A DNA stretch of 64,000 bases from Actinotalea subterranea (GCF_008364845.1 NZ_VTTP01000010.1:62001-126000); one strand, 5' to 3'. Numbered from the stretch's first letter, positions 1 through 9,641 are shown. A program made the numbers and translations. The notes: generated from the letters alone by a model not told the origin.

Positions 1-1485
1 GTCGGCGATGTGCTGATCCATGGTGTGCATGCCCTGCTTGGCGCCCGCCTGCATCGCCGAGTAGATCTGGTGCGTCTTGCCCTCACGGATGAGGTTCCGG
101 ACCGCCGGTGTCGCCAGCAGCACCTCGGTCGCGACCGCACGGCCGCCACCGACGCGCTTGCACAGCGTCTGGCAGACGACGCCCTGGAGCGCGCTGGCGA
201 GCTGTGTGCGCACCTGGTCCTGCTGGTGGGCGGGGAACACGTCGATGACGCGGTCGATCGTCTGCGCCGCGTCCTGCGTGTGCAGGGTCGCGAAGACCAG
301 GTGGCCGGTCTCCGCGGCGGTCAGCGCCACGGAGATCGTCTCCAGGTCGCGCATCTCGCCGACGAGGATGATGTCCGGGTCCTGGCGCAGCACGTGCTTG
401 AGCGCGTTCGCGAACGAGTGCGTGTCGGCACCGACCTCACGCTGGTTGATCAGCGACTTCTTGTGCCGGTGGAGGAACTCGATCGGGTCCTCGACGGTCA
501 TGATGTGGTCGCTGCGCGTGCGGTTGGCGAGATCGATCAGGGCCGCGAGCGTCGTCGACTTGCCCGAGCCCGTCGGGCCCGTCACGAGAACCAGACCACG
601 CGGCAGGCCCGCGAAGTTCCCGACCACGGCAGGCACGCCGAGGTCCTCGAGCGGCTTGATCTCGTACGGGATGGTGCGGAACGCCGCGCCGAGCGAGTCA
701 CGCTGGCGGTAGACGTTGACACGGAACCGGGAGACTCCCCGTACGGCGTAGGCGAAGTCGAGCTCGAGCGCCTGCTCGAACGTCTCGCGCTGACGCTGGC
801 TGAGGATCGCGTAGAGCGTGCGCTGGAGCGAGTCCGGGTAGAGCGTCGGGAAGCCCTCGAGCGGCTTCAGACCGCCGTCCTGGCGGATCATCGGCGGTGC
901 GCCGGACGTCAGGTGCAGGTCGGAGGCACCCAGCTCGATCATCGCGCGGAGCGCGTTGTCGAGGTCGATGTCGCCCTGCTCGATCGCCTGCGCGAGGCCG
1001 ACGCGGGACGTGCCTGCAGCGCTCCGACGAGTCGTGCGCTGCTCCGGCGGGGCACCCGCGGGCGCGGCAGGTCCGGCGGGCGGTCCCGCCTGTCCGCGCG
1101 GCGGGCCGGCGGGCGGTGCGGGCGGGTACGCAGCCGGGGCCGCCGTCGCCGACGGCACGGGCAGGGACGGCGCCAGCGGGCGCGCGACAGGGGGCACGGC
1201 GGGCGCCGCGCCAGGCTGGCCGGCGGCCCCGAAGGGGCTCGGACCGCCGAGCGGTACCGCCTGCGCGTACGGGGCGGCCTGCGACGGCTGGACCGGGGCG
1301 TGCGACGGGTACGCGGGACCGGAGCGGGACGTGTCGGTGTACCCGGCCGGCGGAACCGGGGTCTCCCCCGTTGCCGGGCGGTACCGGCCGTCGACCACGC
1401 GGGCGTCTGGCGCGGCTGCAGCGAGCGGTGGCGGCGCCAAGGGGTGCACCGGCTCGCTGCCGTTCGCAGGGTGGTACTCGTTCAC
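1..1485 (-). CDS. pilT: Type IV pilus retraction ATPase PilT (3' end beyond window)
   Basis: This hexameric motor ATPase of the PilT/GspE family depolymerises type IV pili at the inner membrane. The frame starts with GTG at 1485 and runs off the left edge after 495 codons still open, so only a short C-terminal tail is missing. About 165 N-terminal residues are rich in Pro, Ala and Gly and form an unusually long linker before the conserved core. The core shows Walker A GPTGSGKS near residue 305, the Asp box TVEDPIEF, Walker B with ILVGEMRD, the His box TGHLVFATLHT and the C-terminal segment AGAKQGMHTMDQHI. The AGxxxGMxTMDQ type tail favours PilT over PilB. It lies 100 bp downstream of pilB on the same strand, so the two are probably one transcript. 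Core pilus genes probably continue to the left of the window. Confidence 0.93.
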   Translation of the reverse strand, partial: MNEYHPANGSEPVHPLAPPPLAAAAPDARVVDGRYRPATGETPVPPAGYTDTSRSGPAYPSHAPVQPSQAAPYAQAVPLGGPSPFGAAGQPGAAPAVPPVARPLAPSLPVPSATAAPAAYPPAPPAGPPRGQAGPPAGPAAPAGAPPEQRTTRRSAAGTSRVGLAQAIEQGDIDLDNALRAMIELGASDLHLTSGAPPMIRQDGGLKPLEGFPTLYPDSLQRTLYAILSQRQRETFEQALELDFAYAVRGVSRFRVNVYRQRDSLGAAFRTIPYEIKPLEDLGVPAVVGNFAGLPRGLVLVTGPTGSGKSTTLAALIDLANRTRSDHIMTVEDPIEFLHRHKKSLINQREVGADTHSFANALKHVLRQDPDIILVGEMRDLETISVALTAAETGHLVFATLHTQDAAQTIDRVIDVFPAHQQDQVRTQLASALQGVVCQTLCKRVGGGRAVATEVLLATPAVRNLIREGKTHQIYSAMQAGAKQGMHTMDQHIAD

Positions 1486-1585
1486 GACGGGCCTCTCGAT
1501 CGAACAGCGCAGGTTGTGCTGGGCTACCCGTGGTTCTATCGACCGGGCAGCCGTCGGGCTTGAGCGGATCCGTGCCGCTCGCAGG

Positions 1586-3256
1586 TCACGCGACGACGCG
1601 AAGGATCTCCTCGATGGAGGTGTCCCCCAGCAGGACCTTCGTCCAGCCGTCGTCGCGGAGCGTGATCATCCCCTGCTCGCGGGCCGTCCGGCCGATGTCG
1701 GCGGACGACGAGTGCGCGACGGCGTGCCGCTCGATGTCCTCCGTCACGCGCATGACCTCATGGATGGCCATCCGGCCCTTGTAGCCGGTACCGGAGCAGG
1801 ACGAGCACCCCGCGGGGCGGTACAGCGTCGGGATCTCCTCCCCCGGGCTCCACGGGAAACGGGCGGCGATGAGCTCGACCTCGCTCGGGCCGTACGCCTC
1901 CTTGCACTTGGGGCACAGGCGCCGCGCGAGGCGCTGCGCGACCACGCAGTCGAGCGCCGAGCCGACGAGGAACGGCTCGATGCCCATCTCGACGAGCCGC
2001 GTGACGGCGCTCGGCGCGTCGTTCGTGTGGAGGGTGGACAGCACGAGGTGACCGGTCAGTGCCGCCTCGATGGCGATCTGCGCCGTCTCGTGGTCACGGA
2101 TCTCACCGAGCAGGACGACGTCAGGGTCCGAGCGCAGGATCGACCTGAGCGCGCCGGCGAACGTGAGCCCTGCCTTGGGGTTCACCTGCACCTGGTTGAT
2201 GCCCGGCAGGCGGTACTCGACCGGGTCCTCGACGGTGATCACGTTGATCTCGGGACGCGACACCGCGTTGAGGGTCGCGTACAGGGTGGTCGACTTGCCC
2301 GAGCCGGTCGGCCCCGTGACCAGGATCATCCCGTACGGCTTCGTGTAGGACTCCTGGTACGTCTGGTAGTTGTCCTCCAGGAAGGACAGGTCGCGCAGGT
2401 CCAGGCTGGCCGTCGAGTTGTCCAGGATTCGCATGACGACCTTCTCGCCCCACACGGTCGGCAGGGTCGCGACGCGGAGGTCGATCTTGCGGCCGCTGTG
2501 CGTGATCGACATGCGCCCGTCCTGCGGCTTGCGACGCTCGGCGATGTCGATGTCGCTCATGATCTTGAGACGCGAGATGACGCCGCCCTGGATCTGCTTC
2601 GGCGCACGCTGCATCTCGTGGAGCACGCCGTCGATGCGGTACCGCACGCGCAGGTCGTGCTCGGCGGGCTCGATGTGGATGTCGGACGCGCGGTCCTGGA
2701 TCGCCTGCGTCACCAGGAGGTTGACGAACCGGACGATCGGCGCGTCGTCGACGACGTCGCCGACCTTCGACAGGTCGGTGTCGAGATCCGGGGTGTCGTC
2801 CTCGAACGCGGACGTGAGGTCCTCAAGCTCGTCGTCGGCGCGGCAGTACCTGTCGATGGCGGCGAGGATGTCGTCGTGCGTCGCGACGACGGCGCGCACG
2901 TGGACTCCCGACATGGCGCGCGCGTCGTCGACGGCGACCACGTTGCCCGGGTCCGCCATGGCTACGACGAGCGCACCCTCGCTGATCGCGATCGGCAGGA
3001 CGGTGTGCCGCCGGCAGAGCGCACCGGGGACGAGCGCGACGGCGTTCCGGTCAACCGGGTAGTCGGAGAGCTCGATGAACTCCATGCCGACCTGGTTCGC
3101 GAGCGCGCGCACGAGCTGCGCCTCGGTGAGCATCCCGATCTCGACGAGAACCCGACCGAGCGAGTCGCCCCGCACCGCCTGCTCGTCGAGGGCAGCCATC
3201 AGCTGCCCCTCCGTGACCAGACCTTCGTCGAGGAGGATGTCTCCGAGCTGCTTCAA
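1586..3256 (-). CDS. pilB: Type IV pilus assembly ATPase PilB (GspE family)
   Basis: This cytoplasmic ATPase powers pilus extension. The N-terminal GspE/MshEN domain is seen in residues 1-150 (LLDEGLVTEGQLM; LVRALANQVG), followed by the T2SSE ATPase domain with Walker A GPTGSGKS near residue 315, Walker B/His boxes (VVLLGEIRDHETAQ, LTGHLVLSTLHTN) and the CPKC...CSSCSGTG zinc-binding Cys tetrad typical of PilB and absent from PilT. The start is taken as TTG at 3256 because GGAAGGA sits seven bases upstream and the homologous N-terminus begins there; the frame is open further upstream but that part is not family-like. The predicted 556 residues match family length. A GGGC/GGCC dyad at 3347-3370 separates it from aroE. 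Confidence 0.93.
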   Translation of the reverse strand: MKQLGDILLDEGLVTEGQLMAALDEQAVRGDSLGRVLVEIGMLTEAQLVRALANQVGMEFIELSDYPVDRNAVALVPGALCRRHTVLPIAISEGALVVAMADPGNVVAVDDARAMSGVHVRAVVATHDDILAAIDRYCRADDELEDLTSAFEDDTPDLDTDLSKVGDVVDDAPIVRFVNLLVTQAIQDRASDIHIEPAEHDLRVRYRIDGVLHEMQRAPKQIQGGVISRLKIMSDIDIAERRKPQDGRMSITHSGRKIDLRVATLPTVWGEKVVMRILDNSTASLDLRDLSFLEDNYQTYQESYTKPYGMILVTGPTGSGKSTTLYATLNAVSRPEINVITVEDPVEYRLPGINQVQVNPKAGLTFAGALRSILRSDPDVVLLGEIRDHETAQIAIEAALTGHLVLSTLHTNDAPSAVTRLVEMGIEPFLVGSALDCVVAQRLARRLCPKCKEAYGPSEVELIAARFPWSPGEEIPTLYRPAGCSSCSGTGYKGRMAIHEVMRVTEDIERHAVAHSSSADIGRTAREQGMITLRDDGWTKVLLGDTSIEEILRVVA

Positions 3257-3376
3257 CGGGGGTCCTTCCAGCACACGCGGTCCAGGGGGCAGGACCGTCG
3301 GCGGCGCATGCCAACGACGGTCCACCCTCCCTATCGGCAGCACCCCGGGCGGCCTGAAGGCCCTGCGCCCGCCGAG

Positions 3377-4234
3377 TCAGCCGAGCGCCGCCCCGAGCGC
3401 GCTCTCCATCGCCGCGAGCGGCGCGGGGCGGCCGGTCATGAGGCGCACCTGCTCCGTGGCCTGGTGCAGGAGCATGCGCTCCCCCGGCACGAGTACGCCG
3501 CCGAGTGCGGTCCACGCGGCGCCGAGCGCAGTCGGGCGCGGGTCGTACGCGCAGTCGAGGAGCGTCGCCGTGACCGGCTCGGACACGGGCGCCTGGCCGA
3601 GGGCGGCCGCGATCTCGTCCGCGGCGTGCGGCGGGAGCGTCGAGACGACGACGTCGGCGCGGCGGATCGCGTCCGTCATGCGCTGGGCCGGCGACATGGT
3701 GAGGAACCGGGGCTCGACGCCCATGCGGTGCGCGGCACGCATCGTCGCGCCCGCGCGGGCCATCGAGCGCACGAACACGTCGGGCGTCGCGCACCCGAGC
3801 TGGGCGAGTGCCGCGAGGGTGGACGCCGCCGTGGCGCCGGCGCCCAGGACCACGGCGTGGCGTGCGCGGGAGGTCGCCAACCCCTCCCTCAGCGCGGCGA
3901 CGATCCCGTGGACGTCGGTGTTGACGCCGACCAGCGTCGGCCGCCGGCCGCCACCCTGGACGAGGAGCGTGTTGACCGCCCCGACCACCTCGGCGAGCGG
4001 CTCGACGTGGTCGAGCAGCGGGAGCACGGCCTGCTTGAGCGGCATCGTCAGGCTCAGGCCCGCCCACCCCTCGTCGAGCCCGGCCACGAACGCCTCGAGG
4101 TCGTCCTGCGTCACGTCGATCGCGTCGTACCGCCACTCCCCCAGGCCGAGCGCCGTGTAGGCGGCCCGGTGCAGGGCAGGCGACAGGGAGTGGGCGACCG
4201 GGTGACCCAGGACCGCCGCTCGGCGTCCGCTCAC
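3377..4234 (-). CDS. aroE: Shikimate dehydrogenase
   Basis: The enzyme reduces 3-dehydroshikimate to shikimate with NADPH in the cytoplasm, in the common aromatic amino acid pathway. At 285 residues it has the usual length. The shikimate-binding SLSPALH is near residue 20, the catalytic Lys is in MPLKQAV, the Asp is in VNTDVHG, and the dinucleotide-binding loop GAGATAAS is mid-protein. The GTG start at 4234 overlaps the mltG stop (GTGA), which fixes the start and implies translational coupling. The mltG-aroE linkage is conserved in Actinobacteria. Confidence 0.93.
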   Translation of the reverse strand: MSGRRAAVLGHPVAHSLSPALHRAAYTALGLGEWRYDAIDVTQDDLEAFVAGLDEGWAGLSLTMPLKQAVLPLLDHVEPLAEVVGAVNTLLVQGGGRRPTLVGVNTDVHGIVAALREGLATSRARHAVVLGAGATAASTLAALAQLGCATPDVFVRSMARAGATMRAAHRMGVEPRFLTMSPAQRMTDAIRRADVVVSTLPPHAADEIAAALGQAPVSEPVTATLLDCAYDPRPTALGAAWTALGGVLVPGERMLLHQATEQVRLMTGRPAPLAAMESALGAALG

Positions 4235-5400
4235 CCGTCCGCGGACTCCTGCTGGGCCTCCCACTCACGCAGCAGCGCCTTGTTCTGCTCGTGCTCGGCG
4301 TTGGTCTCCGCGAAACGTGTCTCGCCCGTGTCGAGGTTGACGGTGACCCAGAAGAGCCAGGGCCCGTCCGCCGGGTGCAGCACCGCCTCCATCGAGACGA
4401 GGCTCGGGGACGCGATCGGCGTGGGCGGGAGCCCGGTGCGCGTGTACGTGTTGTACGGCGTGTCCGTCTGGAGGTCGTCCCGGGTCAGCTCCGTGCCCGA
4501 CTTCCCGGCGCCGTAGGCCACCGAGGCGTCGATCTGCAGGATCATGTCCTGCGCGAGGCGGTTCTCGATGGCCCGCGCGACCTTCGCCCGGTCCTCCGGG
4601 CTCTTGGCTTCACGCTCGATGAGCGAGGCCTTCGTCAGGAGCGTCTGCCGAGACCCCTCGGGCACCCCGAGCGCCTCGAGCTGCTTGACCGTCTCGGACA
4701 CCATCGCGGAGATCATCTGCGTGGGCGTCGTCCCGGGCTCGAAGCTGTACGTCGCGGCGTACAGCCAGCCCTCGTAGCTGCCGCCGGCCTCCGCGGGGAG
4801 CCCCGTCGCTGCCGTGTCCGCCATGGCGGCCTGGAGATCGGCGACCGGGACGGTCGTGACGGACGACACCTTCTCGAGGATCTGGTCGACACGGAGGCCC
4901 TCGGGGATGGTCACCTTCGTCTGGACGCGGTTCTCGGAGTCGAGGAGGGCCAGCACGACGTCGGACGCCTTCATCTCGAGCAGGAGGCCGTACGTGCCGG
5001 GCTGGATGCTCCCCGCGTCGGGGTTGCCCGAGAACGCGTCGGTGAATGCGCCGACGCTCTTCACGACGCCGGCCTCGACGAGGACCTCGCCCATCGCGGT
5101 GCCGGTCGCGCCCTCGGGGATGGACACGTCGACAGAGCCGTGGCCGGGGCCCGGGTAGTCGGTCGTCTCCTGACGGTCCGCCTGGAACCCGCTCACGACG
5201 GGCAGGACGTACTGCACGACGGCGTAGCCGATGCCGCCGAGAACGGCGAGCGAGATCACGAGCGCGGTCAGGTTGCGGCGCCGGCGACGGCGGCGACGCC
5301 TGTCGCGCTCGGCCCGTTCGGCCCGGCGGGCGGAACGTGGGCTCGGGCCGGACGTCGGCTCGTCGGGGCGGACGATCTCGTCGAGGAACACGTCGTTCAC
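4231..5400 (-). CDS. mltG: Endolytic murein transglycosylase MltG (YceG family)
   Basis: This inner-membrane lytic transglycosylase cleaves nascent glycan strands and limits their length. The first 43 residues are cytoplasmic and end in a dense Arg run; one membrane helix follows (about residues 44-67), then an extracytoplasmic YceG domain. The catalytic Glu lies in LTKASLIEREAKSPEDR, and the C-terminal NTYTRTGLPPTPIASPS motif is family-diagnostic. The start is GTG at 5400, with GGGAGG eight bases upstream. It sits between ruvX and aroE, the standard actinobacterial arrangement. Confidence 0.93.
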   Translation of the reverse strand: MNDVFLDEIVRPDEPTSGPSPRSARRAERAERDRRRRRRRRRNLTALVISLAVLGGIGYAVVQYVLPVVSGFQADRQETTDYPGPGHGSVDVSIPEGATGTAMGEVLVEAGVVKSVGAFTDAFSGNPDAGSIQPGTYGLLLEMKASDVVLALLDSENRVQTKVTIPEGLRVDQILEKVSSVTTVPVADLQAAMADTAATGLPAEAGGSYEGWLYAATYSFEPGTTPTQMISAMVSETVKQLEALGVPEGSRQTLLTKASLIEREAKSPEDRAKVARAIENRLAQDMILQIDASVAYGAGKSGTELTRDDLQTDTPYNTYTRTGLPPTPIASPSLVSMEAVLHPADGPWLFWVTVNLDTGETRFAETNAEHEQNKALLREWEAQQESADG

Positions 5401-5470
5401 GATGCCTCCCGTCCTCTCTCGCGGACGTTGACGTCCATCAGGTCGTTCCTTCCCTCACGTGCGGTCCTCG

Positions 5471-6016
5471 TCAGTCCCGTTCGCTGGTCTCGCGTCCCGC
5501 GTCCCCCGCCCCCTGGGACGACGCCGCGACCTCGACCAGCTCACCTGCGCGTACCCCCGCGGCACGTTCCGCATCCATCGCGGACTGCAGGATCACCACG
5601 GCGGCCGCCTGGTCGACGACCGTCCGGTGACGACGCCCGGACCGTCCGGACGCGTACAGCGCCTGATGAGCCGTCACCGTGCTCATCCGTTCATCCACGA
5701 GGCGCACCGGCACTGGTGCGACGGCGCGCGCCAGCCCAACAGAGTACGTGCGAACGAGGCCGGATGCCGAACCCTCGGCCCCCGAAAGGTGCCGAGGCAG
5801 GCCCATGTACACGACCTCCGCGCCGCGTTCGCGCACGATCTCCACGAGTCGTTCGACGTCAGCGGCGTGCTCGTGGTCGCGCGGCACCGTCTCGACCGGG
5901 GTGGCGATGATCCCGTCGGGGTCGCTCACGGCCACGCCGACCCGGACGCTCCCGAGGTCGACGCCGAGGCGGGGGCCGCGCACCACGGGCGCGGGGCCCT
6001 GCGCCGTCACGGGCAC
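5471..6016 (-). CDS. ruvX: Putative pre-16S rRNA nuclease / Holliday-junction resolvase-like RuvX (YqgF)
   Basis: YqgF/RuvX proteins have an RNase H fold and act in 16S rRNA 5'-end maturation. Visible motifs are GVDLGSVRVGVAVSD with the first catalytic Asp, the GLPRHLSG loop, VDERMSTVTA and the final VDQAAAVVILQ with the last acidic residue. The GTG at 6016 lies one base beyond the alaS stop, with GGGAG eight bases upstream; a second in-frame GTG at 6010 is possible. The protein would be 181 residues, slightly long because of a Gly/Ala-rich C-terminal tail after the core. Confidence 0.88.
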   Translation of the reverse strand: MPVTAQGPAPVVRGPRLGVDLGSVRVGVAVSDPDGIIATPVETVPRDHEHAADVERLVEIVRERGAEVVYMGLPRHLSGAEGSASGLVRTYSVGLARAVAPVPVRLVDERMSTVTAHQALYASGRSGRRHRTVVDQAAAVVILQSAMDAERAAGVRAGELVEVAASSQGAGDAGRETSERD

Positions 6017-6017
6017 G

Positions 6018-8690
6018 TCAGCGGCTCCCGCCGGCGACCGCCTCGCGCACGGCCGTGAGCGCGGCGGCAAGCTGCGACGCGTCGGTCCCGCCGCCCTGCG
6101 CGACGTCGTCCTTGCCACCGCCCCCACCACCGAGGACTGCCGCAGCCGTCTTGGCGAGGGCACCGGCACGCAGGCCACGCTCGCGCGCCGCGGCGTTCGT
6201 GGCGACGAGGACGAGCGGCCGCTCCTTGGCGACACCGGCCATCGCGACGACGGCGGGCTCTTCGCCGAGCCGCCCACGCACGTCGAGGACGAGCGTGCGC
6301 AGGTCGTCGGCCGAGGCCACCTCACCGGCGTCGTGCACCACGAGCCGGGTCCCGTCGACCGCGACAGCACCTGCAGCGAGCGAGCCGGCGGCCGCGAGCA
6401 GCCGTCTCTGACGCAGCGACGCGAGCTCCTTCTCGGCCTCGCGCAGTCGCGTGACGAGGCCCGCGACACGCTCGGGCAGGTCCTCCGGCCGCGTCTTGAG
6501 GGTCTCGGTCAGCGCCGAGACGAGCGCACGCTCGCGCGCGAGGTGGTGGAACGCCTCGATGCCGACGAGCGCCTCGACCCGCCGCGCACCCGAGCCGACC
6601 GAGGACTCGCTGGTCAGCGCGATGAGCCCGATCTGGCTCGAGTGGTCCACGTGCGTGCCGCCGCAGAGCTCACGCGACCACGGGCCGCCGATCTCGACGA
6701 CCCGGACCTGCTCGTCGTAGGTCTCGCCGAAGAGCGCGATCGCGCCCCACGCCTTGGCCTCGGGCAGGGACATGTACTGCCAGCTGACGCCGAGGTCCTT
6801 GCGGATCGCCCGGTTCGCGACGTCCTCGACCTCGGAGCGGGCGGCCGGCGAGAGCGCCTGGTTCCACGAGAAGTCGAGCCGCAGGTAGCCGGGCTTGTTG
6901 TACGAGCCGGACTGGAGCGCGTCGGGCCCGAGCACCTCGCGCAGCGCCGCGTGCACCACGTGCGTCCCGGAGTGCGCCTGCCGCGCGCCGAGCCGCCACT
7001 CGGGGTCGACCTGGGCGAGGACCTCGACGCCCTGACGCACCTCGCCCTCGACGACGCGCACCGTGTGCACGACGAGGCCCTTCATGGGCCGCTGGACGTC
7101 GACGACCTCGAGCACGGCGCCGTCGGCGGTGATCGTGCCCGCGTCGGAGTCCTGGCCACCGGACTCGGCGTAGAAGGGCGTGCGGTCGAGCACGACGTCG
7201 ACGAGCTCGCCCTGCGTCGCCGCCGGGACCAGCGCGCCGTCGCGGACGAGGCCGCGCACCGTCGACGGCGTGGCGAGCTCCGTGTACCCAGTGAACTCGG
7301 TGACACCCGGCGCCCGCAGCTCGCGGAAGACGGTCGACGACGCGTGGCCGCCCTTCTTGGACTTGGCGTCCGCGCGCGCCCGCTCACGCTGCGCGGTCAT
7401 GAGGTCGCGGAAGCCCTGCTCGTCGACCCGAAGGCCCTGCTCGGACGCCATCTCGAGCGTCAGGTCGATCGGGAAGCCGTACGTGTCGTGCAGGGTGAAC
7501 GCCTGCGCGCCGGGCAGCGTCGTGCCGCCCGAGGACCGCACCTGCTGCACGGCGGTGTCGAGGATCGTCGTGCCCGCCACCAGCGTGCGACGGAACGCCT
7601 CCTCCTCCGCGTAGGCGATCCGGGAGATGCGGTCGAACTGCTGCGCGATCTCGGGGTACGACGACGTCATCGCGTCGCGCGAGACCGGGAGCAGGTGCGG
7701 GAGCGACGGCTCGTCGACCCCGAGGAGCTTCATGGCCCGCACCGACCGGCGCAGGAGCCGACGCAGCACGTACCCGCGGCCCTCGTTCGACGGGCTGACG
7801 CCGTCACCGATGAGCATGAGCGAGGACCGGACGTGGTCGGCGACGACGCGCAGGCGCACGTCGTCCTCGTGGTCGGCGCCGTAGCGACGGCCGGACATCT
7901 CCTCGGCCGCGGAGATGACGGGGAACACCTCGTCGATCTCGTACATGTTGGCCTTGCCCTGGAGCAGGTACGCGATGCGCTCGAGCCCCGCCCCCGTGTC
8001 GATCGCCTTGTGTTCGAGCTCGCCGAGGAGCGGGTAGCTCTTGCCCGAGCCCTCGCCGCGCACGTACTGGTCGAAGACCAGGTTCCAGAACTCGAGGTAG
8101 CGGTCGCCACCCGGGTCGACCGAGCCGCCCTCCGCCTCGGGGCCGAACTCGGGGCCGCGGTCGTAGTGGAGCTCCGCGCACGGACCCGCCGGGCCGGGCT
8201 GACCCGTGTCCCAGAAGTTCTCCTCACGGGGCAGCCGCACGATGTGCTTCGGGTCCATCCCGATGATCCGCGTCAGGACGTCGTACGCCTCGGCGTCCTC
8301 GTCCCAGACGGTGACCCAGATCCGGTCGCCGTCGAGGCCGTACCCGCCCTGGGCCTGGTCCGACGTGGAGAGGTCCCACGCGTAGCGGATCGCCCCCTCC
8401 TTGAAGTAGTCCCCGAAGGAGAAGTTGCCGTTCATCTGGAAGAACGTGCCGTGGCGCGTGGTCCGCCCGACGTTCTCGATGTCGTTGGTGCGGATGCACT
8501 TCTGCACGCTCGCGGCGCGGGGCCACGGCGCCTGCTGGGTGCCCAGGATGTACGGGATGAACGGGACCATGCCCGCGATCGTGAAGAGGATCGACGGGTC
8601 CGGCGAGATGAGCGACGCGCTCGGGACGATGGCGTGGTCGCGCTGCTCGAAGAAGTCGAGCCAACGGCGTCGGATCTCGGCGGTCCGCAT
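6018..8690 (-). CDS. alaS: Alanine--tRNA ligase
   Basis: This class II synthetase charges tRNA-Ala. At 890 residues it is full length. The N-terminal MRTAEIRRRWLDFFEQRDH and the catalytic core with FTIAGMVPF are followed by tRNA recognition, the editing-domain zinc motifs HSGTHVVH and CGGTHV, and a C-terminal DHHA1-type domain ending in GGGGGGKDDVAQGGG. The ATG at 8690 is chosen because GAGGAC precedes it and conserved sequence begins there; the frame remains open upstream without homology. It is followed immediately by ruvX. Confidence 0.95.
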   Translation of the reverse strand: MRTAEIRRRWLDFFEQRDHAIVPSASLISPDPSILFTIAGMVPFIPYILGTQQAPWPRAASVQKCIRTNDIENVGRTTRHGTFFQMNGNFSFGDYFKEGAIRYAWDLSTSDQAQGGYGLDGDRIWVTVWDEDAEAYDVLTRIIGMDPKHIVRLPREENFWDTGQPGPAGPCAELHYDRGPEFGPEAEGGSVDPGGDRYLEFWNLVFDQYVRGEGSGKSYPLLGELEHKAIDTGAGLERIAYLLQGKANMYEIDEVFPVISAAEEMSGRRYGADHEDDVRLRVVADHVRSSLMLIGDGVSPSNEGRGYVLRRLLRRSVRAMKLLGVDEPSLPHLLPVSRDAMTSSYPEIAQQFDRISRIAYAEEEAFRRTLVAGTTILDTAVQQVRSSGGTTLPGAQAFTLHDTYGFPIDLTLEMASEQGLRVDEQGFRDLMTAQRERARADAKSKKGGHASSTVFRELRAPGVTEFTGYTELATPSTVRGLVRDGALVPAATQGELVDVVLDRTPFYAESGGQDSDAGTITADGAVLEVVDVQRPMKGLVVHTVRVVEGEVRQGVEVLAQVDPEWRLGARQAHSGTHVVHAALREVLGPDALQSGSYNKPGYLRLDFSWNQALSPAARSEVEDVANRAIRKDLGVSWQYMSLPEAKAWGAIALFGETYDEQVRVVEIGGPWSRELCGGTHVDHSSQIGLIALTSESSVGSGARRVEALVGIEAFHHLARERALVSALTETLKTRPEDLPERVAGLVTRLREAEKELASLRQRRLLAAAGSLAAGAVAVDGTRLVVHDAGEVASADDLRTLVLDVRGRLGEEPAVVAMAGVAKERPLVLVATNAAARERGLRAGALAKTAAAVLGGGGGGKDDVAQGGGTDASQLAAALTAVREAVAGGSR

Positions 8691-8799
8691 GGTGTCCTCA
8701 CGGTGCTGGGTCACGGCCGGGGGAACCGGCGGGGAGGGATTCGGTGGCGGTCGGTGCGTGGGCCGGCGCTCGCGCACGAGGCGGCGCGGCGCACCGGGG

Positions 8800-9162
8800 T
8801 CAGAAGTCGTACAGGGGCTCGTCCTCGTCCACGCGACCCGCGGGCCCGGGGCCGGCCGGGCCACGGTGGGGCGACGAGGCACGGTCCCGGTCGGGCTCGT
8901 CCGTGCGACGCCGGAAGACGGCGCCCGCGTCGCCGGCCTCGGGCTCGACCAGGAGGGTGCTGACGAGGTCGCGCTCACGCGTGGCCATGGCGCTGCGGAA
9001 CTGCTGGACGGCCTCCTCGAGCGCGCCGCCGACGCGGCGGCCGGTCTCGCCGACCTGCTCGGCTACGCCCTCGGGCGTGTACCGGCGCGCAGCCGCCCGC
9101 ACCTTGCCGGCGACGAGCACCGCGCCGGCGGCGCCGACGCCCACCCAGAACAGGCGCCGCAT
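8800..9162 (-). CDS. DUF6167-like small membrane-anchored protein
   Basis: The protein has 120 residues. One N-terminal hydrophobic helix (residues 3-20, FWVGVGAAGAVLVAG) is followed by a basic segment, an amphipathic stretch (YTPEGVAEQVGETGRRVGGALEEAVQQFRSAM) and a disordered acidic, proline-rich tail. The layout and the position between a DUF948 gene and alaS match the actinobacterial DUF6167 family, whose function is unknown. The ATG overlaps the stop of the upstream DUF948 gene (TGATG), so the two are translationally coupled and probably form one membrane-associated unit. The family call rests on context and shape. Confidence 0.75.
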   Translation of the reverse strand: MRRLFWVGVGAAGAVLVAGKVRAAARRYTPEGVAEQVGETGRRVGGALEEAVQQFRSAMATRERDLVSTLLVEPEAGDAGAVFRRRTDEPDRDRASSPHRGPAGPGPAGRVDEDEPLYDF

Positions 9163-9524
9163 CAGCGCGAGAACCGCTGGGCGAGGCCCGACATCGCCTG
9201 CCGGACACCGTAGGAGAACGCGGCGACCTTGATGAGCGGCCCGCCCACGGTCGCCGCGACGAGCGCGGTGAGTGCTGAGACGTTCTGGCTGATCTCGGCG
9301 GCCGAGGTCGTCACTGCGTCGACCTTGACGAGCTGGGCGTTGGTGGTGGCGACCGTCGCGGCCGTCTCGTCGAGGACAGGCACGGTGTGCGCGGTGATGT
9401 CCTTGACCGACTGCGTCGCCGCGTCGAACGTCCGGGCCAGCTTGACCAGGGGCAGGGCAAGGAAGCCCACCAGGATGAGGAACGCGATCGCGCCCAGCAG
9501 GCCGGCGACATCTCCTACGGACAT
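9162..9524 (-). CDS. DUF948 domain-containing membrane protein
   Basis: A single N-terminal membrane helix (about residues 7-28, GLLGAIAFLILVGFLALPL) is followed by a helical, Thr/Ala/Val-rich region (VKDITAHTVPVLDETAATVATTNAQL), the typical DUF948 pattern that recalls methyl-accepting coiled coils. Function is unknown. ATG at 9524 is preferred over the GTG nine bases upstream, because AGGAAGG sits at a usable distance only from the ATG. A possible -10 (TAGGGT on the minus strand; ACCCTA at 9572-9577) lies upstream. Confidence 0.8.
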   Translation of the reverse strand: MSVGDVAGLLGAIAFLILVGFLALPLVKLARTFDAATQSVKDITAHTVPVLDETAATVATTNAQLVKVDAVTTSAAEISQNVSALTALVAATVGGPLIKVAAFSYGVRQAMSGLAQRFSR

Positions 9525-9580
9525 CCCAAGCACCCTTCCTCGACGTCGGACAACAGGGGTGACCCTACTCGGGCCGGGTG

Positions 9581-9632
9581 CGACGACGCCCCGCAGGGAC
9601 CGGGTGTCCGGCCGCCGTACGGGGCGTCGTCG
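9581..9632 (-). terminator. Long inverted repeat after rpsD, probable terminator
   Basis: Perfect 13-bp arms (9581-9593 and 9620-9632, CGACGACGCCCCG and its complement) flank a 26-nt loop directly after the rpsD stop. There is no U-tract, which is common in high-GC Actinobacteria. It separates rpsD from the DUF948 gene. Confidence 0.7.
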
Positions 9633-9641
9633 TCGGCTGCG

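Noticed and set aside
956-4516. A plus-strand open frame of more than 1,100 codons opposite pilT, pilB, aroE and mltG
   Set aside because: It is Arg/Asp/Val-rich with no domain, and covers four conserved genes on the other strand. Such antisense frames arise from high GC at third codon positions and recur throughout the window.
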